Assembly: GCF_000697965.2 (NCBI RefSeq)
Contig: NZ_CP015880.1
Span: 3,812,001 to 3,876,000, forward strand
DNA: 64,000 nucleotides
DNA from: Ensifer adhaerens
Lineage (GTDB): Bacteria > Pseudomonadota > Alphaproteobacteria > Rhizobiales > Rhizobiaceae
Direction of reading: 5' to 3'
Shown here: piece after piece, positions 37,566 through 45,276 of the stretch
Layout of the letters: each line of letters starts with the position of its first letter
Position numbering within the stretch: position 1 is the first letter of the stretch
Program-made: the position numbers and the translations under genes
Notes under the pieces: generated by a model
Told to the model about the DNA's origin: nothing
Seen by the model: the letters and a program-made list of their open reading frames with translations, nothing else
Database searches by the model: none

Positions 37566-38219
37566 CTAGTGGCCGATCGGGCAGCTGACGCCGGTGCCGC
37601 GCAGGCCGCAATAGCCGCTGGGGTTCTTCGCCAGATATTGCTGGTGGTAGTCCTCGGCGAAATAGAACGGTCCCGCCATGCCGATCTCGGTCGTCACCCT
37701 GCCGCCGTGATTGGCGTGCTTCAGCGCCGTCTGGAAAGTGGTGCGCGCGGCCTTGGCGTGCGCCAACTGCTCGTCGTCGTAGGCATAGATCGCCGAGCGG
37801 TAGGTGGTGCCGATATCGTTGCCCTGGCGCATGCCCTGCGTCGGGTCGTGTTCCTCAAAGAAGGTCCTGAGCAGGCTCGCGAGCTTCACCTTTTCCGGAT
37901 CATAGACGACCAGGACCACTTCGGCATGGCCGGTAAGCCCTGTCGTCGTTTCCTGGTAGGTCGGGTTCGGTGTCAGCCCGCCGGCATAGCCGACCGCCGT
38001 CACGTAGACGCCGGGGATGTTCCACAGCAATCGTTCGGCGCCCCAGAAGCAGCCCATGCCCAGAAGGATGCTCTTGGTGTCGTCGGGGTAGGGACCTTTC
38101 AACGGTCGGCCGGAAACGAAATGTGTCTCGGCCGTCGGGATCGCGGCGTCACGGCCCGGCAGCGCCGTCTGCGTGTCCGGCATGATCGTTTTCTTGTTGA
38201 ACATGTCGATCAGGAACAT
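37566..38219 (-). CDS. msrA: Peptide methionine sulfoxide reductase MsrA
   Basis: This 217-residue repair enzyme reduces S-methionine sulfoxide using the nucleophilic cysteine of [14 protein letters not shown]. Other landmarks are [33 protein letters not shown] and [19 protein letters not shown] with recycling cysteines near the C-terminus ([10 protein letters not shown]). An N-terminal extension of about 50 residues precedes the catalytic domain, as in E. coli-type long MsrA. I use the ATG at 38219 behind AAAGGAG; a GTG two codons earlier is possible. Confidence 0.93.
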   Translation of the reverse strand: MFLIDMFNKKTIMPDTQTALPGRDAAIPTAETHFVSGRPLKGPYPDDTKSILLGMGCFWGAERLLWNIPGVYVTAVGYAGGLTPNPTYQETTTGLTGHAEVVLVVYDPEKVKLASLLRTFFEEHDPTQGMRQGNDIGTTYRSAIYAYDDEQLAHAKAARTTFQTALKHANHGGRVTTEIGMAGPFYFAEDYHQQYLAKNPSGYCGLRGTGVSCPIGH

Positions 38220-38258
38220 CAGCACACTCCTTTCGATGCGAAGGCCGCCTGCAATGCG

Positions 38259-38576
38259 TCAGGCGGCGAATCGTCCGGCCGCCGGCCGCTTCTTGTATCC
38301 GACCATCCATAGCACGAGGGCGATCAGCGCCAGCACCGCAAAGGCCGGCTGTTGCAGCAGCCAATGCAGCATCCCGTGCCAGATCGTCGGTGCGGTATCG
38401 GAACGTTGCGCAAACTGGACCCAGCTTGCCGTGTCGGCGCCAAGCGCCTCCAGGTCGTCGCCGAGCGACGTCATGACCAGTTCCGATGCTGCGACCGACT
38501 GGATCGCGTCGACGGCACCGGCAAGCACGGCGGCAAACAACACGACGGCGCTCGCCAGCCTCAATAGAAATCGCAT
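38259..38576 (-). CDS. Hypothetical protein with two hydrophobic segments
   Basis: This 105-residue protein starts with a signal-like segment (RLASAVVLFAAVLAGAVDA) and ends with a helix (LQQPAFAVLALIALVLWMVGY) and a basic KKRP tail. It resembles small rhizobial membrane proteins of unknown function. It lies 39 bases upstream of msrA on the same strand and may be co-transcribed. Confidence 0.6.
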   Translation of the reverse strand: MRFLLRLASAVVLFAAVLAGAVDAIQSVAASELVMTSLGDDLEALGADTASWVQFAQRSDTAPTIWHGMLHWLLQQPAFAVLALIALVLWMVGYKKRPAAGRFAA

Positions 38577-38842
38577 TGGATTGCATTCCCTTCAATTCGC
38601 TGGCTGGCGCCAGTCATCGGCTCGGCGCGTCGCCCTGCCGCATCTTCTCCGATCGCCCGTGCCTCGGACAAGGCCCGACAATGAAAATATGCGGCAATCT
38701 GGCATGCCGGAGGATGTGGCCGAGACGGGCCGGACGCATCGGACACGCCCTGACGCAAGAGATAAGCCCCTTGCCCGGAGTGCACAATGGGAACCGGGAA
38801 CCCGCCCGCGTCACAAGATGTCAATAATCTGTCAGAAAGCAG

Positions 38843-38870
38843 TTGATCCCGGGCAAATCATCGGTATATA
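38843..38870 (+). promoter_or_regulatory. Candidate tRNA-Ser promoter
   Basis: TTGATC (38843-38848) and TATATA (38865-38870) are 16 bases apart, about 90 bases before the tRNA. The rest of 38577-38958 shows no gene. Confidence 0.5.
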
Positions 38871-38958
38871 GACGCGCGTCCGCCGGTTATCAGCCGGCTG
38901 ACGCCGAAGGGCCCCGCCCTTCCCATCCAGCCGGATTGACCATCGGCTGCTGACGGAT

Positions 38959-39048
38959 GGACAGGTGGCCGAGTGGTTGAAGGCGCACGCCTGGAACGCG
39001 TGTATACGTGAAAGCGTATCGAGGGTTCGAATCCCTCTCTGTCCGCCA
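38959..39048 (+). tRNA. tRNA-Ser (anticodon GGA)
   Basis: The 90-nt cloverleaf has acceptor arms GGACAGG/TCTGTCC, a D arm GCCGAGTGGTTGAAGGC, and an anticodon stem CACGC/GCGTG around loop CTGGAAC (anticodon GGA). It has the long class II variable arm expected for serine, the T-loop TTCGAAT, and an encoded CCA at 39046-39048. It reads UCC and UCU codons. Confidence 0.97.
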
Positions 39049-39204
39049 TTTCCCCCTTGTTCTGTTTCCATTACCAATGCGCATTAAGCGCTACCCTTGT
39101 CCTATCTACTGGCGGGTATTGATCTGAGGCGCCGTGACAACGTCGGTGCGCAAAGTCGCGTCCTTTCTTTTCTCCTCCTGCTGAACAGCGCACTTGTTAT
39201 TGAG

Positions 39205-39220
39205 ATAAGTCAGTGCTTAT
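39205..39220. promoter_or_regulatory. Inverted repeat upstream of ArsR gene 1
   Basis: ATAAG-N6-CTTAT sits 9 bases before the ArsR ATG, a typical autoregulatory position. It shares the TAAG core with the operator-like repeat of the second ArsR cassette. Confidence 0.5.
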
Positions 39221-39229
39221 GTGTTTGGC

Positions 39230-39544
39230 ATGATCGAGAACGAGATATTCCGAGCCCTGGCTGACCCCACGCGCCGCGCCATCTTCGAGAAGCTTGCTGA
39301 CGGAAGCATGAATGCCAGCGCTTTGCGGGAAGGTATGGACATAAGCCAGCCGGCCATGTCCCAGCACATTTCCGTGTTGCGGAGTGCCGGGTTGGTGAAG
39401 GAGCAGCGGCAAGGTCGGTTCGTAAACTACGAAGTCGACCCGGACGGGCTGGCGCAAATTGCGCAGTGGCTCGCGAAATACCGTGCCTACTGGCCGGCAC
39501 GCATCGAAGCTCTGAAGATCTTGCTGAAGGATATGGACCAATGA
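39230..39544 (+). CDS. ArsR family regulator, cassette 1
   Basis: This 104-residue winged-helix repressor has FRALADPTRRAIFEKLAD and the recognition helix region ISQPAMSQHISVLRSAGLV. It lacks the metal-binding ELCVCDL box of ArsR/SmtB, so it belongs to the SRPBCC-linked group. The ATG at 39230 starts at the family consensus; a GTG at 39221 is also in frame. It overlaps the SRPBCC gene by 4 bases. Confidence 0.88.
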   Translation: MIENEIFRALADPTRRAIFEKLADGSMNASALREGMDISQPAMSQHISVLRSAGLVKEQRQGRFVNYEVDPDGLAQIAQWLAKYRAYWPARIEALKILLKDMDQ

Positions 39545-39897
39545 ACCACGAAATCAGCGCCCCGGACGATAACAGCCTTGAGCTGGAATACGAACTCGAC
39601 GAGGCGCCGCAGAAGGTCTGGCGCGCAATCAGCATCCCGGCGTTTCGCGAAAACTGGCTACCGAAAGAGGCATTGGCCGACCCCGATGGCGCCGTCGTCG
39701 TGCCTGGAGAAGAGGTCCGCTACAGGCTGCGCGAAACCGAAGCTCCGTTTCTCGAAAGTACGGTCACATTCCGGATCGCCCCGATTGGTTCGGGCGGCAC
39801 CCGGCTGCGGATCGTCCACGAACTGCCGAATGTTCGCGGCGGTCGCGTGACCAGGACGGCCGCGAACAGCAACGATACTCTCATGCTCGCCGCCTAG
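39541..39897 (+). CDS. SRPBCC (AHSA1-like) domain protein, cassette 1
   Basis: This short 118-residue protein has the AHSA1/START-like opening [20 protein letters not shown] and a sheet-rich remainder. Typical members are 140-160 residues, so this one is compact. Translationally coupled to its ArsR partner (ATGA). Such ArsR-AHSA1 pairs are common, and the ligand is generally unknown. Confidence 0.8.
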   Translation: MNHEISAPDDNSLELEYELDEAPQKVWRAISIPAFRENWLPKEALADPDGAVVVPGEEVRYRLRETEAPFLESTVTFRIAPIGSGGTRLRIVHELPNVRGGRVTRTAANSNDTLMLAA

Positions 39898-39941
39898 ACC
39901 GGCGAGCTTCCCCTCAATCTCTGGATAAATGGAGTTCGCCG

Positions 39942-40574
39942 ATGCGCGAAGCGATGCAACTCGTCCCTATGGTCGTCGAGCAGTCGAACGGTGGAGAGCG
40001 GTCGTTCGACATCTATTCCCGCCTGCTGCGCGAGCGAATCATCTTTCTCAACGGTGAGGTGAACGACACGGTCTCTGCGCTGGTCTGCGCCCAGATGCTT
40101 CTTCTCGAAGCGGAAAACCCGAAGAAGCCCATCCATCTCTATATCAATTCGCCGGGCGGCGTGGTGACCAGCGGTTTCGCCATGTACGACACCATGCGCT
40201 ACATCCGGGCACCGGTGCATACACTGTGCATGGGGACCGCACGGTCGATGGGTTCGTTTCTGCTGATGGCCGGCACGCCGGGCCAACGGGCCGCCTTGCC
40301 CAATGCCAGCATCCTCGTGCACCAGCCATCGGGCGGTTTTCAGGGCCAGGCGTCCGACATGCAGATCCATGCCGAGGAGATCCTTCGCACCAAGCAGCGC
40401 ATGACGCGCCTCTATGCGGAACATTGCGGACGGACCTACGAGGAGTTCGAACGCGCTATGGACCGGGACCGTTTCATGACCGCGGAAGAAGCATTGGAAT
40501 GGGGCCTGATCGACACCATCCTGAAGGTTCGCGACGACGGCGAGCCGGCGGCCTCCAGCGGCTTTGCCCTCTAA
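39942..40574 (+). CDS. clpP: ATP-dependent Clp protease proteolytic subunit, orphan paralogue
   Basis: This 210-residue serine protease subunit keeps the catalytic triad: serine in [14 protein letters not shown], histidine in [16 protein letters not shown], and aspartate in the [19 protein letters not shown] stretch. The serine segment reads TARSMGS where main ClpPs have the AASMGA type. No clpX, clpA or tig lies nearby, so this is probably a secondary ClpP like the extra copies of rhizobia. The RBS is weak. It is cytoplasmic and needs an AAA+ partner. Confidence 0.92.
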   Translation: MREAMQLVPMVVEQSNGGERSFDIYSRLLRERIIFLNGEVNDTVSALVCAQMLLLEAENPKKPIHLYINSPGGVVTSGFAMYDTMRYIRAPVHTLCMGTARSMGSFLLMAGTPGQRAALPNASILVHQPSGGFQGQASDMQIHAEEILRTKQRMTRLYAEHCGRTYEEFERAMDRDRFMTAEEALEWGLIDTILKVRDDGEPAASSGFAL

Positions 40575-40764
40575 CGGTCTGTCACTGTTCGGCGGGCTAC
40601 CGGCCGATAACGGATGGTCCGCTGCCGAGCCCCTCGAAGGCGCCCCCCTGCCAAGGGAGTATCCCCGACGTCCGAATCGCCTGGCGCTAAAAAATCGTCG
40701 CCCGCGCGATCCGTTTCGCCTCTCCGCTTCGTCTTTGGTGCATCCGCAACGAAGGAGAAGCACC

Positions 40765-41070
40765 ATGACCACTGCACCCGTCACTCTCGTCAACGTTCTG
40801 AAGGTCGAACCCGGCAAGCAGGAGCAGTTGATCGCGCTGTTGAAGCGCAACATCGACACCGTCATCCGCACGCTCGGCGGCTGGCGGACGAGCCGGCTGA
40901 TTGCTGCCAGGGATGGCGCCAGCGTCATCATCTATTCGGAATGGGAGACGCCCGCGGCCGTCGAGGCGATGCGCGCCGATGTCAGGATGAAGGCCTATTT
41001 CCCACAGATCCTCGAACTGGCGAGCCTCGAATCGGTCATCGGTGAGGTGGTCCTCAGCGATCACAGCTGA
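40765..41070 (+). CDS. Antibiotic biosynthesis monooxygenase (ABM) domain protein
   Basis: This is a 101-residue ferredoxin-like fold protein (VTLVNVLKVEPGKQEQLIALL, then GWRTSRLIAARDGASVIIY and an SEWETPAAVEAM segment). ABM proteins are small oxygenases or quinol-type enzymes with varied substrates. GAAGGAGAA precedes the ATG. It lies about 100 bases upstream of an ECF sigma gene on the same strand and may belong to its regulon. Confidence 0.82.
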   Translation: MTTAPVTLVNVLKVEPGKQEQLIALLKRNIDTVIRTLGGWRTSRLIAARDGASVIIYSEWETPAAVEAMRADVRMKAYFPQILELASLESVIGEVVLSDHS

Positions 41071-41172
41071 TGTCGAACGGCTGTGCGTTGCCGGAGCCGG
41101 TTTCGATCGGTCAGGCAGCGGACATTTTCTTCAGTCCACGCTATCGTCCGAACCGGCCCCTGGAGATACCCG

Positions 41173-42045
41173 ATGGAACTCGATGTCATGAATACGGAAG
41201 ACTTCGAGGATCGCTTGAGGGAACTCCGGCCGCGGTTGCACCGCTATTGCGCGCGCATGACCGGCTCGGCCGTGGATGGTGAGGATGTGCTGCAGGACAC
41301 GCTGATCAAGGCCGTGCAGGCGCGGGCGGATGGCGTGGTGGTGGACAATCTCGAAGGCTGGCTGCTGCGCATCGCCCACAACACCAGTCTGGATTTTTTG
41401 CGCCGGCGGTCCAGGCACAAGATCGTCCCGCTGCTCGATGACATGGAAGACGCCCCGCTGCCCGAGGCGGACATCGTCGCGATCGGCTTTCAAACCTTCC
41501 TGCAACTGCCGGAACTTCAGCGCTGTGCGGTGATCCTGAAGGATGTGCTTGGTCATTCGATCGAGGAAATCGCCGCTATCGCCGAGTGTACGCCGGCGGC
41601 GGCCAAATCGGCGCTGCAGCGCGCCAGGGTGGCGCTCAGGCACCTGACCGAACGCCCGGAGGATATGCGGCTGCCGCTGATGTCCGACGCGAACCGGCAC
41701 AAACTGGCAAGTTTCGTGCGCTTCTTTCAGGGCGGCGACTTCGATGCCATCCGCGCCATGCTGGCCGACGATGTAAAACTTGAGCTGGTCAACAGGCTGA
41801 AGCTGGAGGGTCGCGAGGGCATCAGCCGCTATTTCACCCGCTATGCGCAGGAGACAAAGTGGCGTTTCGCGCTCGGCGCAATCGAAGGGCGGCCGGCCAT
41901 GCTGGTTTTCGACAGTGCCGGCCCCATGAAAAAACCGGCGCATTTCGTCGTTCTCGATTGGCGTGGAGACGAGATCGCCGCGATCCGCGATTTTCTCTTC
42001 GCCCCCTATGTGCTTGAAACCGTTGATTGGGTTCGTCTGGCTTGA
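41173..42045 (+). CDS. ECF sigma factor with C-terminal SnoaL-like domain
   Basis: This 290-residue sigma factor has region 2 (HRYCARMTGSAVDGEDVLQDTLI and WLLRIAHNTSLDFLRRR) and region 4 (LPELQRCAVILKDVLGHSIEE with AAAKSALQRARVALR). The extra C-terminal part (FFQGGDFDAIRAMLADDVKLE onward) is a SnoaL/NTF2-like fold, which in ECF41-type sigma factors replaces an anti-sigma factor. No anti-sigma gene adjoins, in keeping with that. GGAGATACCCG precedes the ATG. Confidence 0.85.
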   Translation: MELDVMNTEDFEDRLRELRPRLHRYCARMTGSAVDGEDVLQDTLIKAVQARADGVVVDNLEGWLLRIAHNTSLDFLRRRSRHKIVPLLDDMEDAPLPEADIVAIGFQTFLQLPELQRCAVILKDVLGHSIEEIAAIAECTPAAAKSALQRARVALRHLTERPEDMRLPLMSDANRHKLASFVRFFQGGDFDAIRAMLADDVKLELVNRLKLEGREGISRYFTRYAQETKWRFALGAIEGRPAMLVFDSAGPMKKPAHFVVLDWRGDEIAAIRDFLFAPYVLETVDWVRLA

Positions 42046-42227
42046 ACTGCGAGACAGCGGCTCTTTGCCGATTGAGGGTCCGTTCTCCGTCAAATGTTGA
42101 CGGTTCCGCGCTATTCTTGGACCTTCGCTGGTATCGGCAGCCGTTGGGTTTCGGCAGGTTTCCCTGGCCGGTGTGGCACCGGCTCCGAGCATCGCGGGGG
42201 ACCGGTTGCGTTCTGGGGAGAGGCAGC

Positions 42228-42866
42228 ATGAGTTTGGCGAGCGACGCGCACTTCTGGGACCGGACGTCGCGGCGATACGCCAAGGGAACGATCGCGGACC
42301 CGGCCGCCTATGAACACACGCTCGACCGCACCCGCGCCTTGCTTCTGCCCGATGACCGCGTGCTCGAACTCGGTTGCGGCACGGGAACGACGGCGTTTCG
42401 GCTGGCGGGCGATGTGCGCGATTACCTTGCAACCGATTTTTCGACCGAGATGATCGCCATTGCCCGGGAGAGGTACGCCGTCGATCTGGTTCCGAACCTC
42501 GCCTTTCGCAGCGCGACGGCCGAAACGCTTGCGGCCGAATGTGGGCAGTTCGATGCGGTGCTGGGCTTCAACTACCTGCATCTCGTGCGCGATCTGCCCG
42601 CCACGCTCGACAACATCCATACCCTGCTTGCCTCCAGGGGCGTGTTCATCTCCAAGACGCCCTGCGTCGGCGACATGAACCCGCTCGTCCGGCTCCTGCT
42701 CTTGCCGGCGATGCGGGCCGTCGGACTGGCGCCCTATGCGGGAACTTTCAGCGCAGCAGAGCTCAGCCGGCACATCGTCGCCGCCGGCTTCGAGCTTCTG
42801 TCGGCGGAAAATCACGCATCGGCGAGCAACGACAACCGCCCCTACATCGTCGCCCGGAAGCGCTGA
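42228..42866 (+). CDS. Class I SAM-dependent methyltransferase
   Basis: This 212-residue enzyme has motif I VLELGCGTGTTAFRLAG, an acidic post-I region DYLATDFSTEMIAIARERY, and motif IV FDAVLGFNYLHLVRDL. The substrate is unknown; UbiE-like and small-molecule methyltransferases look alike. The ATG at 42228 has a GGGGAGAGG RBS. It follows the ECF gene after 182 bases, so co-expression is possible but not shown. Confidence 0.83.
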   Translation: MSLASDAHFWDRTSRRYAKGTIADPAAYEHTLDRTRALLLPDDRVLELGCGTGTTAFRLAGDVRDYLATDFSTEMIAIARERYAVDLVPNLAFRSATAETLAAECGQFDAVLGFNYLHLVRDLPATLDNIHTLLASRGVFISKTPCVGDMNPLVRLLLLPAMRAVGLAPYAGTFSAAELSRHIVAAGFELLSAENHASASNDNRPYIVARKR

Positions 42867-42873
42867 GGTGTTA

Positions 42874-42900
42874 GACCAGAGCAGCCGTGCTGCCCTGGTC
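42874..42900. terminator. Hairpin between convergent methyltransferase and DoxX genes
   Basis: A 12-bp stem with one mismatch (GACCAG-A-GCAGC pairing with GCTGC-C-CTGGTC) closes on 3 nt. No T-run follows. Confidence 0.45.
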
Positions 42901-42968
42901 TCGATGCGTTCCAGACACGCGCTGCCGCGAGGGCTGAGTGGTCCTGCCGAGCCGCCGATTGTTGACGT

Positions 42969-43367
42969 TCAACGCCTGCGCGACACGATCGATACCAGCG
43001 CCAGGCCGCCGATCACGGAGACGTGCTCCAGCGCCACGGTCATGTCGCGGAAGGCCTCTTCGCCTTCCTTCAGCCAGAAAGGATGGGCGATCGGGATCGT
43101 CAGCACCGTGAAGACGGCGAGCGCCCCGGCGGCAAGCCAGACCCAACGGTTGAGGATGATCAGCAGAGAGGCGCCGATCTGCAGGATCAACGTCATCGAA
43201 TTGAACAGCCATCCCGGCGTCAGGCCGAAGCCTTCCATGATCGCGACGTTGGCGTTGAAGTCGAAGAGCTTGGCAAGGCCGCTTGACCAGAAGACGAGCG
43301 TCAGCAGCACGCGGGCGAGAATGCCGAAGGCGCGCGAATCGAGAATGCTTGCGATAGGGCCTGACAT
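42969..43367 (-). CDS. DoxX family membrane protein
   Basis: This 132-residue protein has four hydrophobic helices and the DoxX signature ILARVLLTLVFWSSGLAKLF with ALEHVSVIGGLALV at the end. DoxX-type proteins are linked to redox and thiol stress, but their reaction is not settled. It may be co-transcribed with the small uncertain ORF just upstream. Confidence 0.85.
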   Translation of the reverse strand: MSGPIASILDSRAFGILARVLLTLVFWSSGLAKLFDFNANVAIMEGFGLTPGWLFNSMTLILQIGASLLIILNRWVWLAAGALAVFTVLTIPIAHPFWLKEGEEAFRDMTVALEHVSVIGGLALVSIVSRRR

Positions 43368-43370
43368 GGA

Positions 43371-43628
43371 TCATCCCTGCCTTGCGGTGAGAAAGGCGAC
43401 CCTGCGGACGATTGCCGGTGTCGGCGCGATGGCGAACAGGCCAGCGAGCCAGCAGGCGGCGCTCGATGCTGCGGCGCCGCCGGGCTCGGCGATGCCCGCA
43501 GATGCCGTTCCAGTCCCGGGATTGTCAGTCCTTATCTGGTTTTCCAATGCCACGTCGGCCCCCATTTCCGATTGAACCGACGGGGTTTGTAGAAGCTCAA
43601 CCAGGCTTGAGGTCAAGAAAACGGCCAT
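43371..43628 (-). CDS. Uncertain small ORF upstream of DoxX gene
   Basis: An 85-residue frame ends 3 bases before the DoxX start. It has no domain and an Ala/Gly-rich composition. It may be a spurious frame in the leader of the DoxX gene. Confidence 0.25.
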   Translation of the reverse strand: MAVFLTSSLVELLQTPSVQSEMGADVALENQIRTDNPGTGTASAGIAEPGGAAASSAACWLAGLFAIAPTPAIVRRVAFLTARQG

Positions 43629-43682
43629 GCGACAAATTGGGTGGCGCTGGCGGCGGTCGTTCGATGAATAGTTAGCTCTTGC

Positions 43683-43709
43683 GCTAAGTATTGACGCGTG
43701 ATACTTAGC
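43683..43709. promoter_or_regulatory. Palindromic operator upstream of ArsR gene 2
   Basis: A perfect 9-bp inverted repeat (GCTAAGTAT/ATACTTAGC) with a 9-base spacer lies immediately before the ArsR ATG. It could control both this operon and the divergent DoxX-side promoter. Confidence 0.65.
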
Positions 43710-43712
43710 CTT

Positions 43713-44045
43713 ATGGAACAGTATTCAGACCGATTGGACGTGATCTTTCAGGCGCTCGCCGATCCCACCCGCCGTGCGGTGCTTGCGCGGCTCGGCGGCG
43801 GTCCGGCGAGCATCAGCGATCTCGCCAGACCCTTCGACATGGCCCTGCCGTCCTTCTTGAAGCACATCCACTACCTTGAAGGCAGCGGGCTCATCCGCAC
43901 GCACAAGGAGGGCAGGGTGCGCACCTGCGCCATCGAGAAGGCGCAGTTCACCGCGGTAGAGAGCTGGCTTTCGGCGCAGCGCGCGCTCTGGGAAGGCCGC
44001 GCCGACCGGCTGGAAAAATTCGTCACTGAACACGAGGAGGAATGA
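43713..44045 (+). CDS. ArsR family regulator, cassette 2
   Basis: This 110-residue repressor begins at MEQYSDRLDVIFQALADPTRRAVLARLGG and has the recognition segment DMALPSFLKHIHYLEGSG. It lacks metal-binding cysteines. A perfect palindrome covers its promoter. It is coupled by an ATGA overlap to the AHSA1 gene. Confidence 0.9.
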   Translation: MEQYSDRLDVIFQALADPTRRAVLARLGGGPASISDLARPFDMALPSFLKHIHYLEGSGLIRTHKEGRVRTCAIEKAQFTAVESWLSAQRALWEGRADRLEKFVTEHEEE

Positions 44046-44524
44046 CCATGATCCGCTCTCCCGATCCTGAACTCGACCTGACGATGGCGCGCATCATCAA
44101 GGCGCCGCGCGCGACGGTCTGGCGCGCCTGGAGCGATCCCACTCGGCTTGAGCAATGGTGGGTTCCTGAGCCGGCAAGATGCAAGGTGATCGACATGGAT
44201 CTCAGGCCCGGCGGCAGTTTCGTGACGCGGATCAGCGAAGGCGGCGGCGCATTCGTGCCGCATATCAACGCCTGTTTTCTCGCGGTCGACGAACTCTCGC
44301 GCATCGTCTTCACCGACACGCTCGTTGCCGGTTGGCGGCCGGCGGAAAACGCCTTCATGACGGCGATCATCACCCTCAGCGATCATCCAGCCGGCACCGA
44401 ATACGCTGCCCATGTAATGCATCGGAGCGGCGCGGACCGGAAGATGCACGAGGAGATGGGTTTTCACGACGGCTGGGGAACGGTTGCCGGGCAATTGGCC
44501 CGGTTCGTCGAGCAAACTCACTGA
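44042..44524 (+). CDS. SRPBCC/AHSA1 domain protein, cassette 2
   Basis: This full-length 160-residue AHSA1-like protein has MARIIKAPRATVWRAWSDPT and LEQWWVPEP at the start and HDGWGTVAGQLARFVEQ at the end. It is the second gene of an ArsR-AHSA1-reductase operon. The ligand-binding cavity of the fold suggests a hydrophobic small-molecule ligand. Confidence 0.88.
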   Translation: MTMIRSPDPELDLTMARIIKAPRATVWRAWSDPTRLEQWWVPEPARCKVIDMDLRPGGSFVTRISEGGGAFVPHINACFLAVDELSRIVFTDTLVAGWRPAENAFMTAIITLSDHPAGTEYAAHVMHRSGADRKMHEEMGFHDGWGTVAGQLARFVEQTH

Positions 44525-44536
44525 GGAGACGATCCC

Positions 44537-45160
44537 ATGCGCAATATCGTGCTGCAGATGATGACGACACTGAATGGCCGCCTCGACGATCCGCTTGCCT
44601 GGATGGGGACCGTGGTCGACGAGCAATACCGGGCGATCGACCGCCTTTACGCAGGCTACGACACGGTTCTGGTCGGCCGCACCACCTATGAGGAGATGGT
44701 CGGCTATTGGCCGGGCGCGCTGAACGACAAGGCGGGCGGCGAGACCAATCGGGTGATGGCAGGGCGTATGCACGACTATCGCAAGATCGTGTTCTCCCGC
44801 ACCGAAGAGCAGGCGATCAGCCGCTGGCACAATGCCGAGCGGGCGGTGGTTCCTGATGATGCGGCGCTCTCGCGCTACCTGACCGACCTGAAGGCTGGGC
44901 CCGGCCGGGATATCCATTTGTCCGGCGGCGCGAGCCTGGCGCAGACGGTGATCGGCCTCGGCCTCGTCGACCGCTACCACTTCTTCGTCTACCCGGTCGT
45001 ATCGCCCGGCGAACCATGGTTCGCCCGGCTTCGCGACAAGAACGAGCTGCAGCTGATTGGCAGCGAGCACTACGACAACGGCGTCGTTGGACTCCACTAC
45101 GCGACGGTACGCGACGCAAAGTCAGCGCGACCGAAAAGCTTCTCGGAGCTCATCGCCTAA
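44537..45160 (+). CDS. Dihydrofolate reductase family protein (RibD C-terminal-like)
   Basis: This 207-residue protein shows the DHFR/RibD fold text IVLQMMTTLNGRLDDPLAW, DTVLVGRTTYEEMVGYWP and DIHLSGGASLAQTVIGLGLVD. It is probably an NADPH-dependent reductase of unknown substrate and not true FolA. It closes the second ArsR-AHSA1 cassette, 12 bases after the AHSA1 gene. A tandem palindromic repeat begins directly at the end of the gene. Confidence 0.85.
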   Translation: MRNIVLQMMTTLNGRLDDPLAWMGTVVDEQYRAIDRLYAGYDTVLVGRTTYEEMVGYWPGALNDKAGGETNRVMAGRMHDYRKIVFSRTEEQAISRWHNAERAVVPDDAALSRYLTDLKAGPGRDIHLSGGASLAQTVIGLGLVDRYHFFVYPVVSPGEPWFARLRDKNELQLIGSEHYDNGVVGLHYATVRDAKSARPKSFSELIA

Positions 45161-45208
45161 GAGCAATTCCAGGAAAAGTGCGAAGCGGTTTTCCGTCCGG
45201 AATTGCGC
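45161..45208. repeat. 48-bp palindromic repeat, copy 1
   Basis: This unit opens GCAATTCC and closes GGAATTGC, with an inner GGAAAA/TTTTCC pairing, so it folds into a long hairpin. It resembles rhizobial intergenic mosaic elements. It starts immediately after the stop codon of the reductase gene. Confidence 0.85.
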
Positions 45209-45217
45209 CAGCCAAGC

Positions 45218-45265
45218 GAGCAATTCCAGGAAAAGTGCGAAGCGGTTTTCCGTCCGGAATTGCGC
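45218..45265. repeat. 48-bp palindromic repeat, copy 2
   Basis: Identical over 48 bases to copy 1, offset by 57 bases with a 9-base spacer. It ends 12 bases before the minus-strand gene stop at 45277. Confidence 0.85.
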
Positions 45266-45276
45266 GGCTTTTGGGA

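Noticed and set aside
38959..39048. tRNA-Ser 3' end as an integration site for a mobile element
   Set aside because: No integrase, no repeat of the tRNA 3' end in the flanking sequence that I could find, and no change in base composition downstream.
38832..39084. Minus-strand frames over the tRNA-Ser gene
   Set aside because: They are translations of the tRNA complement, a common artefact.
43371..43628. Treating the 85-residue frame upstream of DoxX as a firm gene
   Set aside because: Kept only at low confidence: no domain, Ala/Gly-rich, and positioned where a leader would be.
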